A stretch of DNA of 64,000 nt. It comes from Paragonimus westermani (taxonomy: Eukaryota; Platyhelminthes; Trematoda; Plagiorchiida; Troglotrematidae). A program made the position numbers and the translations under genes. Below the pieces are notes generated by a model, which was not told the DNA's origin, did no database searches, and saw nothing but the letters and a program-made list of their open reading frames with translations. The stretch lies in assembly GCA_008508345.1 (NCBI GenBank), contig QNGE01001002.1:71536-135535 (forward strand). The letters are read 5' to 3'. This document shows, piece by piece, positions 1 through 13,900 of this stretch. Each line of letters begins with the position of its first letter. The stretch's first letter is position 1.

Positions 1-1
1 G

Positions 2-1260
2 GCGGATACACTATCGCGAGCCGCATTGGCAACGGAAGAAGACAACTGCGCCGGATATGAACAAGTATACTTAACGCTCGCGGAATCAGACTCGCGGTTA
101 CCACGAATAAGGCAGACGTTTGCCGATGACGAAGAGATGGAGAAGCTCGAAGAGCAAATCAGAAACGGCTGGCCCGACAACGTGCGACAAGTGAGTGAAA
201 TCATTCGTTCTTATTTCAAGGTCCGGGATGAGGTGACCACAGAAAATGGTCTTGTGTTCCGTGGAGAACGTTTGATTATTCCCTGAGCTGCCAGAAAACT
301 CACTATGCAAGAAATACACCGTTCGCACCTCGATGTGCGTAGTTGTACGAGACGCACTAAGGATACCGTATACTGGCCAGGCATGACTAGTCATATAAAG
401 GATTTTGTTTCAACCTGTATGGTCTGCAAGCAATACGGGACTCGAAAGCCAAAGGAACCTATGGTGTGCCGTTCAGTCCCCAAGCGACCTTGGCAACACG
501 TAGCGGTTGATCTATTCTCGCATGCAGACAAGTCATATCTACTTTTGGTGGACTATTTCATCGACTTTTTTGAAATTGAGAAGATAAATTCTACATCAGC
601 CGAGGAGGTAATCGGCAGGTTGAAAGCCCAATTCGCAAGATATGGCATTCCAGAGTGTGTGAGATCAGATGGTGGCGCACAATTTTCAGCACAACAGTTT
701 GCGGAATTAGCCGAGAAATGGCGTTTTAAACACGAAGCCTCCAGTCCACACCACAGTCAGTCTAATGGTAAAGCGGAATCTGCTGTGAAGGAGGCAAAGA
801 AAATAATGAAGAAATGTTCAACAGCCAAAGACGTCTATCTGGCACTGCTAGAACACAGAAACACCTCGTCAGCAGATATAGATTTGAGTCCGGCTCAACG
901 GCTCATGGGAAGAAGAACGAGAACTCGAATACCACTAGTTGAAGATCGTCTAGCCCTACAAACTGTCACGTAGGACACCGTAAGAAAACGATTGAAACAA
1001 CGAATGGAACGAGAAAGACAAAGGGACTTATGAGCTACCAAGACTGGACGAAGGAGATACCGTTTGGATTCAGCCGTTCGGTATGGGCTCTGACAGATGG
1101 GCCCCAGGGATTGTGGAAGGACGAGATGGTGACCGTTCTTATGTGGTACGCACAAACCACGGGACGTTAAGGAGGAACAGAGTGTACCTACGGAAACAGG
1201 AAACGACGAACACAAGTTCTGGAGCAGCTGAATTCAGTTTCACTGAAGAGAACGAGTTCG
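2..1260 (+). pseudogene. gypsy pol fragment: RNase H end and integrase
   Basis: This encodes the enzyme that joins retrotransposon cDNA to host DNA. Frame 2 runs from base 2, is broken by a TGA at 284-286, resumes, and ends at a TAG at 971-973. Counting from the Met at 305, the zinc finger is H5, H8, C38, C41. The catalytic triad is D69, D122 and E158, with exactly 35 residues between the last two, as the DD35E family requires. All three residues are kept. The C-terminal module (WAPGIVEG, then YVVRTNHGTLRRNRVYLR) is read in frame 3 from about 1040 to 1200, so a frameshift lies near 1010-1040. Closest in style to cellular gypsy integrases of the K02A2.6 type. Domain assignment is firm; the sub-lineage is inferred. 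Confidence 0.82.
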
Positions 1261-1296
1261 TTCTACGAAACCGAAGATTCTTTAAAAAGGGAAGGA

Positions 1297-1640
1297 TGTG
1301 GTGGAGTGCAGCCAATCGTGTACGCCATATCTGCATTGGCCAATCAGATTGTTTGACATTGACCTATATCTATAATATCCATAACAGACTAGATGAGATG
1401 TTGTGCGTGGTGTAGTGAATACACACCTTGCTCTGAACCTGACTTGTTCTACAGTGTTCACAGCCGGTTTCACAAACGTTGTATACACTGGATCCGAAAC
1501 GGTCAGATGTTTACACTCCAGCTTTCACATGAGTCCCCACTCGTTACACTCACGGGGTCGGTAGGTGTTCTACTGTTTCTATTTGTTCGCCTCTTGTTTC
1601 ACTTTCTGTGGTCATCATGTTGCCTGTAATGCTATTCAAT
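1297..1640 (+). repeat. putative 3' LTR of the gypsy element
   Basis: The sequence directly follows a purine run (1284-1296) and begins TGTGGTGG, as LTRs begin with TG. It has no long coding frame. The 3' border could not be fixed because no second LTR copy or target duplication is in the window. Confidence 0.4.
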
Positions 1641-4600
1641 GTAGGTCGAAGGATGTTCCTAATTGATTCACTGAGTATAGAATTCAGCCACATTGTGACT
1701 CAGATAAGTCTTGGATCAGCAAACGGTCCATTGGCCGTAGTCACTGTTTTACTCGCTCTTTGTGTGTAACTTTGGAGAAGGTAATTGTGCGCCAAGTACG
1801 GTGACAAATACATTAAGTAGAAATTCATCCATTGGCAAACATAAACTGTAAATCTTTAGTAGCATAACTTCCGGGAACCTGGCTAAACGGATATCTGGGC
1901 TAGACAGATACTTTCAGATTAACCGATGCTGATAATTCACACCCGTGTGGATGAATTCTTCGAAGCCCCCAAATGGAAAAAAAGTTTAAAGTACACAGAT
2001 ACAATAACGGTACTGTTTTCTAGCAAGTACAACCTACTTCAAAATAACCAATCGCATCACAATCTGAAACTTCGGCGAAATGTTACCATAGTTTGAGGCA
2101 AATATCGCAATTATCGACTTGACATGACCTGGTCTGAACAAATCAATGGAGCGTAAATTATGTTCTCCGAAACTCCTAAAACTCATAGACGTAAAGTTAT
2201 TCCAAGGTGCGGAAGTCCGGAATCAAGAGAATAAACCGAATGAAAATATCTGGGCTACTAATCTGGAATGACGGTTAACGGGGCAAATACAACATCAGAT
2301 CGAACTACCTCTGGATGCGCAAGTAGGGAGTGTGTTTCCGGTTGCTTCAGAAAATCATGGAGTTTTCACTGATCTGTACAACGTCCAGCGTGGACTAAAG
2401 ACCGTACCGCGGATCAACTTGAATGTCTTGGAGCATTAACCATAAACCATGTGTCTCCAATTGTGCTTCAGATACCTTGAACACATGGTTAGTCAATCGC
2501 ACAGCACATCAGAAATGTTAGTCCAATGGGCGCCAAAACCTTGGAGGAGCCCTCCTATGGTTTTATTCGGCTTACTTAAGGAAACCACTTGTTTTAAATT
2601 TCATCAAGCTTTGGTGGCGACATAAGTAAATTCAACAGCAGATAACATTAGTTCAACACTGGAAAAGAATTGTGTTACAGTGTTCGTCCACAAACTGACG
2701 TCACCCAACAAATCGACCGAGATCAATTCCTTGGTCATGCCACACATCACATTACCCGGAACCGTGTTCTACGCACAGTAGGATTGCCTTCCCGATGCCA
2801 GGACTATGTGAATAACTCGAAACAAAACAAACGCATTAAGTGAAGCAAGGTTATATGGAGCGAATAGTAAACGTGATCCACTACGGGTACACGATGACAA
2901 TAAGTATATAGCAACAGTTGGAACATCAATTAATTGAAACCAGGCAAACAATAATACTAGGCAAACATTAGTATACAGACAGTAGAACATCGGAGTGATT
3001 GGCTGTGTTCCGTACATTGAGATAATGCCACAGTAACGTGGCCGCTAAATACCATTTTAAAAGCTAACTGACATAAAACAATCCCATTTCAGCTTCCAAG
3101 TAGTCCGCAAAACTAAGAATTTGGAGAAGGACAGAAAGACTATCAAAACAGACCTGAGAATCAGAGGGCAACGTTTGTGAGCGGGCATGATTTATGGAGA
3201 ACAAATATGCACTAGTCATCACACAAACGTGTTTGGTGTGAAGGCTAGATACAGTGTATGTTGTGTTCAATCTGAAGGCAAGCGAGGAGTACGCGAATTC
3301 CAGAGATCAATTGCATTCATTGTCAGAATATTTGGCCATAAAGGTGGTATGGAAATCCTTCAAGCATTCCAAAACGTGTTTGATTTTCTCCACAGGTGGT
3401 AGAATTGTAACGCTTGATGTGAAACAAAAATTGGGAGAAAAACCACAATATTAAACAAATGTGCTAAGCATGAACAGATCACATGTACACATTCGTGAAC
3501 AAAACAGAGTCAAGAGTGGTTAGCATCGGTTAGCCCGCTTGGACCTGACTTTCACACAAACCCATCTGTCACCTATCACAGCCTGAGTAGACAATATAGC
3601 CCAGGTAACAAACAATTACACAAGAAGATCAAACTAATCAGTATGGACTCGCCCCGATAAAGACTGCGTGCTTGTCGTAAAACAACAAACTCTCGTACAG
3701 GGTTGTATTTGTCACTCAAAGCGTTATTACCTTAAAATATCCAATCAGTCCGAACATAGCTTTGATGGTAAATGTTCTTGTTGTGCGCTCTTGTGCCTGA
3801 AACGAATGGTGAGATGGCCCCAAAAAAACAACTTGATTGTAACGATATGCTTCCGGTTGAGAAAGGGATTCACTCAGATTTACCTTCGAAATTACCACTG
3901 ATCCTGAGATTGTGTGGAAATCCGGGCCATTCGTTTATCTCATGTATTCACGTCGGTTGTCTTTGTGCACATCCGAACAAGAATATCATAGTCTTTTGAC
4001 CGGCGTTGCCAAATGACACCCAACGCCGATATCACATTAGATAAATGATCCACAAGCTAGACACTGATCTGAACAGTCCGATAACACGCCAGGGAGATAG
4101 TCTATGTTCATGTCTTTTTTTCCCGTCAAGATAAAAGCGAACTCTCACACAAGTTCTCCGTGCCTGTTTCATCAGCGATCGACTTGTACAATGATTAACT
4201 GATACAACTATGGTGGTTCCCGAAGAAGGTTCAAAATGTCTGAATCTTAGCCCTCGAATGCTTATGCATAAGTTGCACACTTCAATAACTTTGGATAGTA
4301 GAAAGTCACTTTGGATATATTGACTGCAGTTGTGTTTCAACTGTAACAGGTGAAATCACAAAAAAGCAAACGTAGTGATAGAAACGTGTACAGATATAGA
4401 CATGCGTACATGTCCACTCACGCCTATTGAGATACGTAGTCATTTGATCCATTCTGTTCAAAATGATACTCCATCATGGTGAGATTTCTAACGGATATCA
4501 GAGGGGTGATATGATACGCTGAAAGTACCATCCATGAGCTGCTGCCATAATATGGCCTTAGGAAATCCGGTCCACAGCCAAACCGCGTCAGTCTCGAGTT

Positions 4601-4879
4601 ATTCATGAAAAGTATCGTACATCGACAGTTAAACCGGGTAAAGCGGTTAAAGGTAAATATTGAAATCGCCATTTTTCGTAATGTGTTATACTGAGAATTG
4701 ACCACGTTATTAGTGACAGCAAGTGTCAGCCTGTACGGAAACAGTACTAAGCTTTGAATCCACGTAGCCCGATAGCATTGGGATTTGAGCCAACCCACTA
4801 GTAAACTTTGACTCCTAAACACAACCCACCAAACAAACGAGAATAAGCGTAAAGTCCATAGGCTGAACGATTAACATAC
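1641..4879 (-). other. intron 8 of the transaminase gene or flank; no gene seen
   Basis: Starts at the GTATGTT donor of exon 8 on the minus strand and runs towards the left edge. The last coding exon of the transaminase should lie here or beyond the window, but no convincing match to the expected C-terminus was found on the minus strand. No recognisable transposon protein, RNA gene or long coding frame was seen. Confidence 0.5.
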
Positions 4880-4992
4880 CGGAAATGATAAGTCCCATCG
4901 GCTTGACCGAATCCAGAACCTGGCACGAAACAGACACCTTTCTCCTCAAGGAACTGTACACAGTAGAAAAAGTCCGGTTTCAGTCCACGCTC
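4880..4992 (-). CDS. GPT: GPT exon 8 (37 codons plus 2 nt)
   Basis: Reads [19 protein letters not shown], then [18 protein letters not shown] and two bases of an Arg codon. Matches [27 protein letters not shown] in vertebrates. The Arg of YHFR binds the substrate carboxylate. The acceptor is TTTCTTCAG and the donor GTATGTT at 4879. Confidence 0.94.
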
Positions 4993-7900
4993 CTGAAGAA
5001 ATAAACAAGAAATTGAATACATGGATGATAGCGCATTTTGATAGTGTAACCCATTCTGAAAGAGAGGACATCTGAAATTCGTACACAGAAAGACAGAGGA
5101 AAATTAGGACTATACGGTAAACAACCCGTTGAACACCACTCACAGCCGGTTGCAGTTGTCGCATTCCGATACATGTTTCAGTCAACTGTGTCACGTACTG
5201 AGCTAACCAATCGAGAAAAATCAGAACAATCCGAGCGACACTAAACAATATCAATTTATTGGGAAATCAACACCCTTTTACAGAGGAACGACTGCTATTA
5301 AGCGACAGGCGTCCTCACGTCCTGATTGACCAGTTTGTTGCTGTGTTGCTCCATGACCTTGCATCCACCAACTCGGTGGTTGGAAACAGATACGCATTCA
5401 ACAGCAGCTAATTGCCGTCTATGATTGACTGGCGCCAGTTTGACCATAATTCCGTCTGTAGCAGATTGTGCGCGAACACTGTTTGGGTAAACGTTCTTCA
5501 ATCAAGAAACCTTTCCAGTTCAAACTCATTACAGGACCCCTTCGAAAAAAAAGCGTCAGGCCCGAGATTCACTTTTGTTAGAGCTCGCCAGTAGTGTATA
5601 TCGCTCTTAAGGCCAGAACTAGAACTCCCACCAGGCTTTGTGAGACAACCATGTTGACCACTGTGCCACTGACCTCACATTAGGCACGACTAAGTCATCA
5701 TATGAACACCCAGTCACATCCGCTTAGGTTACCCGGTTGCTTCGAAAAGATGCACAGGAACTGTGCTGTTAACTCCAATCGATGACTCCACAATGAGGTC
5801 TTCTTTCTGCAAGTTGGAATAGCAAAAATCATATAACCTGTTGGATGATGTATACCAGAATTCTCTACTGCTCACTGGCAACCCATTTGTTCTTCAGGAT
5901 GGCTTCTAGTAATATGAAACATACAATCGAGAAAACAATAACAATGACCCATGTAAAAACACTCATTCCAATGTGACAGGTTAAACGTACGCATCGAGAA
6001 CCTCAAGGGGAAGCAGCAGACCACACACATGCTTACACTAATGCACATTTGGGTCCTTTGAGCCACCTTCCGAATTGTCACCGTGGTGAGTATTGATTCA
6101 TACTGGAGTCCTAGAGGATGATACTAATTAAATTATCCCATTCCAGCAACTTTGCACGGGTAACAGACACTCGTTTGTCCGGTTTGACGAGGTACAAAGG
6201 CGAAATTATTAGCATTCAGTGGGAACGTGTACATTCGACTACCATGTTTTTGTTTGTGTCAAAAAAGAAGCAAGCAACGGAAAAAGGTACTTGTCATTGC
6301 CATTGTTCTTCTTCTAAGTGGCTGAAATCAATTAGCCAGCTGTGATTAAATGGTTTACAAACGAATAAGCATTTGCAGTTGCCCCAGAAGGGACTACAAA
6401 GTTTCTGCAAGCAGTTGGCCACAGCAACCGGCAACGGAGTACTGAATGGATATTCTGACTTTGTTGAGTCCCATTAATGCCACGCAAGATGAGGAAACGA
6501 GCATACGACCTGTGTGCAAGTGTCATATTGGTAGTTTAGAAGTTGTCTATCTGACCATCAGCTAACGGTGAGGTAATGCAACAAGTGGGAAAAGTTCCTC
6601 AGACACCTTCCCGCAGCCACAGTGGAAGTGACCAAGTGGTCTAGTGGATAAGTATCTGAGGTATCATTCTGACACTTAGCCAGAGGCTGATCGTTTAACA
6701 TCTCAGCGTGAGTGGTGTTCATGGGACCCAGGAAATTCGAAACAGCCGTCCTCCAATTTGACGATGGTTTCTGGAGCCAACTGCATGTAGAAGGTTACTT
6801 GTTAGTTCGATGCATCGGAAGGGTGGTGTAGGGTAGAAACAAACTCTTATGGTAGATCGTCGAGATTGGGTAAGAGAGAGCATTATTTAAACATGTTGCG
6901 CTAAAACCGTTAGTGAAGTAAATGTCAGGAAACGAGTTCTTGTAAATTAGCTATTAATGACAACCGGATATTCAAGTCTTTTGCGTGATCTGCAGGAAAC
7001 ACGTGAAAAATGGTTTTAAAACAGTTTGCAGCGAAGAAGCTCAATAAAGATCAAAATGCTCAATCCAGTATGGGACGCCAAGCAATACAACTGGAGGAAT
7101 AACTAAGATCATCGCAGTCTTCATGTTTCTAAGGTCAATGTTGTTCACCTTAGGTGAAAACACGAAATATAATGCTTTACATAGCTTTTTAGGAAGATGG
7201 TAGAAAATGTTTAGACACTGACAATCATGAAACACAAAAGCTACAGAAATACGAGCCAGTTTTTGTTGCAGTTCACAAATGTGAATGAATCAAAGGCCTG
7301 TCGTCTTTTTATAAGGTGAGGTAAACCCTCCTTGTGTATTAGCCACAGAAGTGTCTTTTAAAAGTTCTCGTTGTTAAGAAAAATTCGTACATTTCAGTTT
7401 GATTTTATTACGACGATGATTCATAGGCTTTTATGTTGGGTTCACTCAGGACTATTTGATAAATAATGTACATATCTGACATTCTGAACATAAAACGCGA
7501 CCTAGAGAGATGGAATATATGCACTAAGGCATTATCTTCCTTCCGAATGGCCAAAACGGAAAATGTCCTAAGCGTGTTGAAGTTTGTACACCACTCATTA
7601 CTAGTAACCCAGTTGCTCCCTCGCAGGATAATCCTTCCCGAACCATTAACAAGTCACCGTTATATGATCGAGCAACGGAGAGCCTTTGGTTTTTGTGTAG
7701 GCAACCCCTTTTCAAACTGAACTCCAACGATATTTTCAGGTTCAGCGAACGTTTCAGCGAAGCGCAACTTAGTAACCTACCTGAAACGGAACAAAAATGT
7801 ATTGTATGGATAAAATCTTCTACCTGTGATCGCTTGGCTGCACAAAATGAGCCGGGATTCTCCAGGACTATGTTGAGGCAAATACATTCAGCATGGCACG

Positions 7901-10900
7901 GCAGTTATGAATTGTCACTCAATTATCTTCGGTGTGGATCAATTAGTAAATCCAACGCACCCCAACCACCACAGTGAAGGAAAGCACAGCAACGAACACG
8001 CGGAACTGTTATTCACAAAGTCACAAGGTTGTACCAAACGGTTTGAACGCTAGCGGCACAGAGCGACCTTATAACGATTTCGAACCTATTTATGCGTTTC
8101 ACAACTATTCTGAGTTTAAATTTGCATGTTATAAAGAACCATTTGCATATATGTCTGCAGTAATCTCTACAAGCACGAACATATATATATATGTTTTCGT
8201 GTTTGCAAAATTATGTGGCAACTTAATTACGGAGCACAACAAGCCCAATGCTGTTAAGTATAGACTCGCGTGTCACGAAAGCATGCACGCTGCATCAAGG
8301 CATAGACATCGTGCCAACAGCGCACGACCTTTGTGGCTTGAATGTGATGCTATTTAAACGCGTCGACAAAGCAACCTGTATCTTCGAAGAAAGGTTTATC
8401 AAGTTCTTTCTGGATAGCATATACACGAGCGTTTAATCGATACCTAGGTTTTTTGGATGCTCTTCGTTACTGATGAAAAAGAATTGTTGATTGTCTAATG
8501 TGATACTGAAGATCATGATAAGAGATAACGGATACGAGGTGGACGACCTCCTCAGTGAAAGCGATATCAGGAGGGTTTCAACACAATCACTGCAAATAGC
8601 CAGAGTGGATTAATACTATTTTTCCTTCTGGCGAACTGGACTAATACGTCTCCACTACTGTCACGATCGTTCAGATCCTAGTATAGTAATGGTAATCTAT
8701 TTAGTATTGATTTGTCAAGGTTCATAAATCTATGATTTAACATACTGTGGTAAAAGTAACCCCCGGGCGGCAACTGAAAATGAAACTTTCATGTATCTGT
8801 CAAAGATTAGATTTAACTTCTCACTGACTCTCAGTAAGTAGACATAAATTGGAAAACGGGGTCTATTCTGAGACGAGTTTATTATGCGTGTAAAACCGCA
8901 TTGTGAGATTTCCCATTCCAAAATTACTTGTCCATGTTTGGCTAATAGCGTGCCTCCCAAGCAGGCATCTGGTCACAGCCCAGTAGCGAACACGTTACAA
9001 CAAGCTGACCGTCATGATTATGTACTCTTGTCTAGCGTGTCAAAGGTGAAGGTGACGAGATAAATCACTCGGACATTGATGCGCAAGCACCAGTTTACCA
9101 ACAAGGCGGAACATCAGCTGTACCCAGTGATCTACCAATAGTGTGGTCTCATACTCACACTAATCGGTTTTGAAGTTTTCTTTGAAACGAATGCGCTTAC
9201 CCTTGTCCGATCAGCATGAAAATACGTGGCATTCCCAACAGTTGACTCAAAACTATATACAAAACAAAGTCTAGCCTGATAGGACAGTTGGAAGCGCATC
9301 CATAAAAACAATAACATAGATATTGTTTCAGAGCACGGCGATGAAATAATGAAACAACCGAAATGGCCAATTCCTGAACACAATCTGTGCCGAAGAACCA
9401 GGTCTTCATTTACCTCCCTTACGCGGGAAACCACGAAACACCGCCAAACACGTAAACGCAACAGATCACGTGGTCGACCCCGCCACGCCATTTATGGTCC
9501 CATTAGGCAATCGTAACCCCAAGATGTTGATATTTTCCGAAACGTTGTTAATCAAGCGTCAAACACAGGCTATTTGTTGGCAGAAGATGTGAACATAATC
9601 GGTCTCGTTGTTGTGGCATTAAAACTGTTTACCCCGCCCTGGTATGCACCCATGTGATGTTACACTATTATATTATATTAAATCCCACGTAATTCACATT
9701 TGACTTTTCTAGCGAAAAACGAAATAAGGTGTAGGCTTGGTAAGCACTGTATGCACTGGCACGGATATTAGCTACAGACAAGACAAGAGAATAAACACTA
9801 CCCTAACCCGTAGCAGAAACATGCGAAGGAGTTAACAAGTTAAATGAGATCACTATAATGCATAGTTACAAGCTAGAGAAAGCCAGCTTGTTCACAACAT
9901 TGTTCCCAACAAGATGAATGGTTTGGTTTACATTACCTTAGTGCTATGAGCCAAAGGTAACACAGAATATTATACTGAGAAACGATAGGAGGGAGGCTAT
10001 TCTTTTTGGGGGTTGGGGAATACTCTCATTTTCTTCAAACTTCTGGGAGAAGGAAATTTCCCAGATCCCTAATTTATGCAACTTCAACAATGTCTTTTTA
10101 CACCAGAGTGCACGTCACGTGAATCAGGTCAGTGGAGGCTACAGTAAATAATATCATAGTAGCATTCAGCCGTACATTTTTGATGATTTTAGCTTTTTAC
10201 CTACTTTTCTTTTAGTCAACCTATCCATTTTGTAATGCCCGTTTCGGGACTAAAAACACAATAAAACCTGCGCCTCGCTAGCTTGAGGTCCTACTCTGTT
10301 CACTCTATTTTCCACGGTCGATATCAAAATGCAAGGGTCAATTGTCGTTCGGTTTTCGATGGTGAGAATTGGCTAGGTGTTATTCTGTTGAACTGGTTCC
10401 AACAGGTTTACGACGCATGAGAAAGAACTGACAGAACTTCTTGTCCCAACTAAACGCTGAGAAGCCTGCAGTATGTGATAACTGTGAGAAAAACGTTCGT
10501 AAATGACACGCTCACACTCACATTGTCACTTCTGCTAAAAGTGCGCACAAATAAAAAGTTCAGCGATTCGGCCACAAGGCCAAAAAGTTGCCTACTTAAG
10601 GTTCACGGAGTAAACGGGAAATGCGGATAAAAATGGCAAATGGTCGATCTGTAAAATTGCCCTCAGTGTTCGCTCAAACCGGCCAGCATTTTGTACGACC
10701 ACGAAATGGTGCATTCCATACACGTAGTCGTACACTGTAAAGTCCATATGGTGCATATTCAGTAAGGTCAGAGAAGGTTTGCGTTCTGGTTCACTTCTAA
10801 CCTCGTGAAGCGCAAGGACGACAAAAAGCAGTCGATTTGGGCATAGGAATAAGGTTATTGCACCACACAAATCAGTTCACACTCTCATCGAATCAACCAA

Positions 10901-13900
10901 CGGAACTGAGGATAAATCAAGGGGGAACAATTAATAATGCGCAAGACAATACAGATATTATACCATATTACGGTTAGCATGCAGTCAAATAATGTCCGTC
11001 TTCTTATCGCTTCTTCTATCGTGATTGATTTAAATTTAGACTAACCGTCCCATATTTCGTGAGAGGGAACTGTAAAATACTGCTCAACATCCCATACGCC
11101 CACACACATTGCGATACCGCATCTCATTTGGCTCTTAGGGTTAGGACTAAGGTGAATTCCATTGTGATATGTTGACAGCACCCACGAGTCCCACGCACGT
11201 TCACCGACGAAATGACACTGCACTTTCACTATTTTTCTGGAGGTCAATCGCTCTGAGCTATTTAGATAATCGAAATATAAAAAGTACGTTGTGAATTCAC
11301 TTCGCAGTTGTAAACGTGTGACTAGCATGAAAATAAAACCAACTAGACCTAAATGAGACGATTAACAGAACAAATCGCGCTGGATCGTGAGTGGTACTCG
11401 CGGCTAACGGATAAACCCACGGTAAACAAAGGTTGACAGCCAGGTGCTTTCGTGCACATAGAACGGCCGATCAACAATGCTCCGATATACTTGAGAATTT
11501 ATGGGCCAGGGGCGTTCATCAAAACCTCAAACTAACTCGCGGTATAGATATTGTGACCTGTGGTCGATAAGTGTTTTGCAATGGACGAAGCGGCGTTTCG
11601 TCCTCGCTGAGTGTCACTCATTGGCGTGTGAGTCAGTGTAACTCTCAACCACTATGGGGTGTGTTCCTTGACCCTGGTTTTAAGCATTCTTTCTGTTCTA
11701 CCAATGTATGCCCTGGCTGGTAGGAAACATGGGCATCTGATTTTCGACCGGAGTTATAGGTAGCCTAGTCGCGTTCGTGAAAGCAAGGCGAGTTTTGCTG
11801 CATTATACACATGTTTCAACGCGGCACTGACTATTTTTCCAAAGCTGAAGGCGAGATTGATGTAGACAGCTTTTTTAGGGATTTTGACTACTGCATTTTA
11901 CGCAGGAGTAGGTTTACCCCACTTCGCGATGAAACGTTCTGGGAAATTGTTAGCCCGAAGTGTTTCATACAACACTGTTTGTTCAGCTTGTAATCTACCC
12001 TGGGAGCATGTTCTCGACGCTCTGTAAAACACTGTACGTACTGGTGACCTTTCGTATGCGTCTGTATGATTTATGATTTTAATCATTTCGATTAAGCCCT
12101 GTTGGTTTTGCTTTGATGCTAGTCGTAGGTTTAGGACTGACGACAGTGTGCGGAATGGATTCACATCGCAGTTCTGTACGCTGTTAACAATGTGTCGACG
12201 CGCACGCTTGTGTGCATTTCTGTTGGGCGATGTATATTGGAAGATAGTTTGACCTAGTGCGGCATTATGGAGTTCGGCCTGACAGATGTGACGTCTCAGC
12301 AACACAGAGCACACGGCGGCGACAGTTGGGCAACTGGCATTCCATTCAGCCAGTTTCAGCCATGTGCCCCGGACCTCTGCCACGGCGCCACAGGGCTTAC
12401 AAGACGACCACGCCCCCCAACCTAGTAGGGTGAGCAAACGGACACAATATACCGCTGAAACTACGGCCAGACTAGCTAGCTGTGGGTGAGTTGTGGGCGG
12501 GTACGCGGATTTCCAGTATGGTTTGCTCGATCTTATCGGTCCCATGGGTTGGCCACCACGGTTTATGATAGGTCAAACCTGGCAGTTCACACACGTCTTG
12601 GTAACCGTTTCAGCTCATTAAGGAGGGAGGATGCTGGACTGGGGAACAGCAAGCACCGGTGAGCAGTGCAAATGGACAAAGTGAAAATACGGTTAATTCT
12701 CTAACGGATCGTATTACTACGATAGTTTTCCCACCAATTGATAGATAACAAAAAGCCGCATTTATGAGCGAAAGATTGATCAAAACATGACTTTCCCATA
12801 GAATCTGAGGCACGTCGTGTTATCTTTAGGTTTATCGCGCCATTTTTGGACTCTGACGTGTCGTGTTCTATCCGTGCTGTGAAAACAAGCGTCGCTCGGG
12901 GCCTCTCAGTCTTGTGACCTTATTACTAAGTCGTGCCGTTGCAACTCTTGTCAACATGACTTAGTTGATTAACTTGCTTTCATTTTGTACTCAGCATAAG
13001 TTTCGATTCGAAAAGTGAAAATTACGGGTAAAAATTCGAACAATGCCCAAGGATAAAGGGAGCTTAGTGCTTTAGATAGTTAAGAAGTCTAAACCGACTG
13101 CAGCTTACATTAGGCAAATTCCCCAGACACCGAACGCAATCAGTCCCGACAACCATACACAGTGTAAAACGTTCAACAGATTGACTACTGTGATAGGGCA
13201 ACCGAGAAAATGTTATTTTCAAGGCGTTTGATAACAACGAAACAGATAGCAGTGATCAGCACAACAAAATCCAACAAACAATATCGCATTAAAGGCTTAC
13301 CTCGGCTGCTTGCACGGCTCTAGGCGGCAAATGAATCCTGGGAAAAGCGTACATGGCACCCTGTACGACGTTACAGGACATTCCGGGAAGTGAATTAAGC
13401 AGTTTCGTCATCATCTCGGCTTTCAGCTTCAGCTGTCCAAGTATGGAATCTCGTTCAGACGTGTAGCTATCGTACGACGGTTCGTGTTTCTCAGGCGGAT
13501 TGACGAAACATCCGACCATCGCCTGATTTGTGGAAAAACGCCAACAATCGATCATTATCTGTCACTAAACAGGCGGTGCTGTGATTATAAGAAGCTACCA
13601 GTTGACTAATGTTGGCAGAATTTCCTTATTTTTCAGTATACTTTGTACATGAATGATTATCAAACACACTGAACGCCGTCTAATGAGGTCGCTGGCCAAA
13701 GGATGAAATTACAAACGGACCAATCAACGACATCTTTATACTCCACGAAATTCTTTTTTTGATCCGGATAGACACTGCCAATCAGACAGAACACACCAAC
13801 GTCACCAACTGCTGTTGGCGGACAGTCCTTTGAAAAATACCCATTACGGAAGAGAAGCCCCTAAGCAATGTTTTGCATGAACCCCTAGTTCAACTGTTTA

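Larger units (their letters stand above)
1..1640 (+). mobile_element. Ty3/gypsy LTR retrotransposon, 3' part
   Basis: The window opens inside the pol gene of a Ty3/gypsy element. Reading frame 2 starts with ADTLSRA, the short motif that usually follows RNase H. It is followed by a linker, a zinc-binding integrase N-terminus, the DDE catalytic core and a GPY/F-like C-terminal module. A purine run at 1284-1296 and a TGTGGTGG start at 1297 look like the polypurine tract and the first bases of the 3' LTR. The 5' half of the element lies off the left edge. One in-frame stop and one frameshift show this copy is dead or mis-sequenced. The right limit is uncertain; 1640 is a guess from where recognisable sequence ends. 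Confidence 0.8.

Noticed and set aside
3064..3180. Minus-strand TLPSDSQVCFDSLSVLLQIL as the last transaminase exon
   Set aside because: It loosely resembles the expected LTxLPP C-terminus, but no AG acceptor gives the required phase and the downstream residues do not match.
4424..4822. 132-codon minus-strand frame as the transaminase C-terminus
   Set aside because: None of the residues match the family, and the true exon 8 donor precedes it in another context.
9132..9491. 119-codon minus-strand frame as a gene
   Set aside because: Cys/Phe/Arg-rich composition without any family resemblance; chance open frame.
11575..11620. Minus-strand GGACGAAACGCC, identical to the end of the schistosome hammerhead
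   Set aside because: It codes for RGRNA in the Penelope-like endonuclease, and no CTGATGAG with a pairing stem precedes it.
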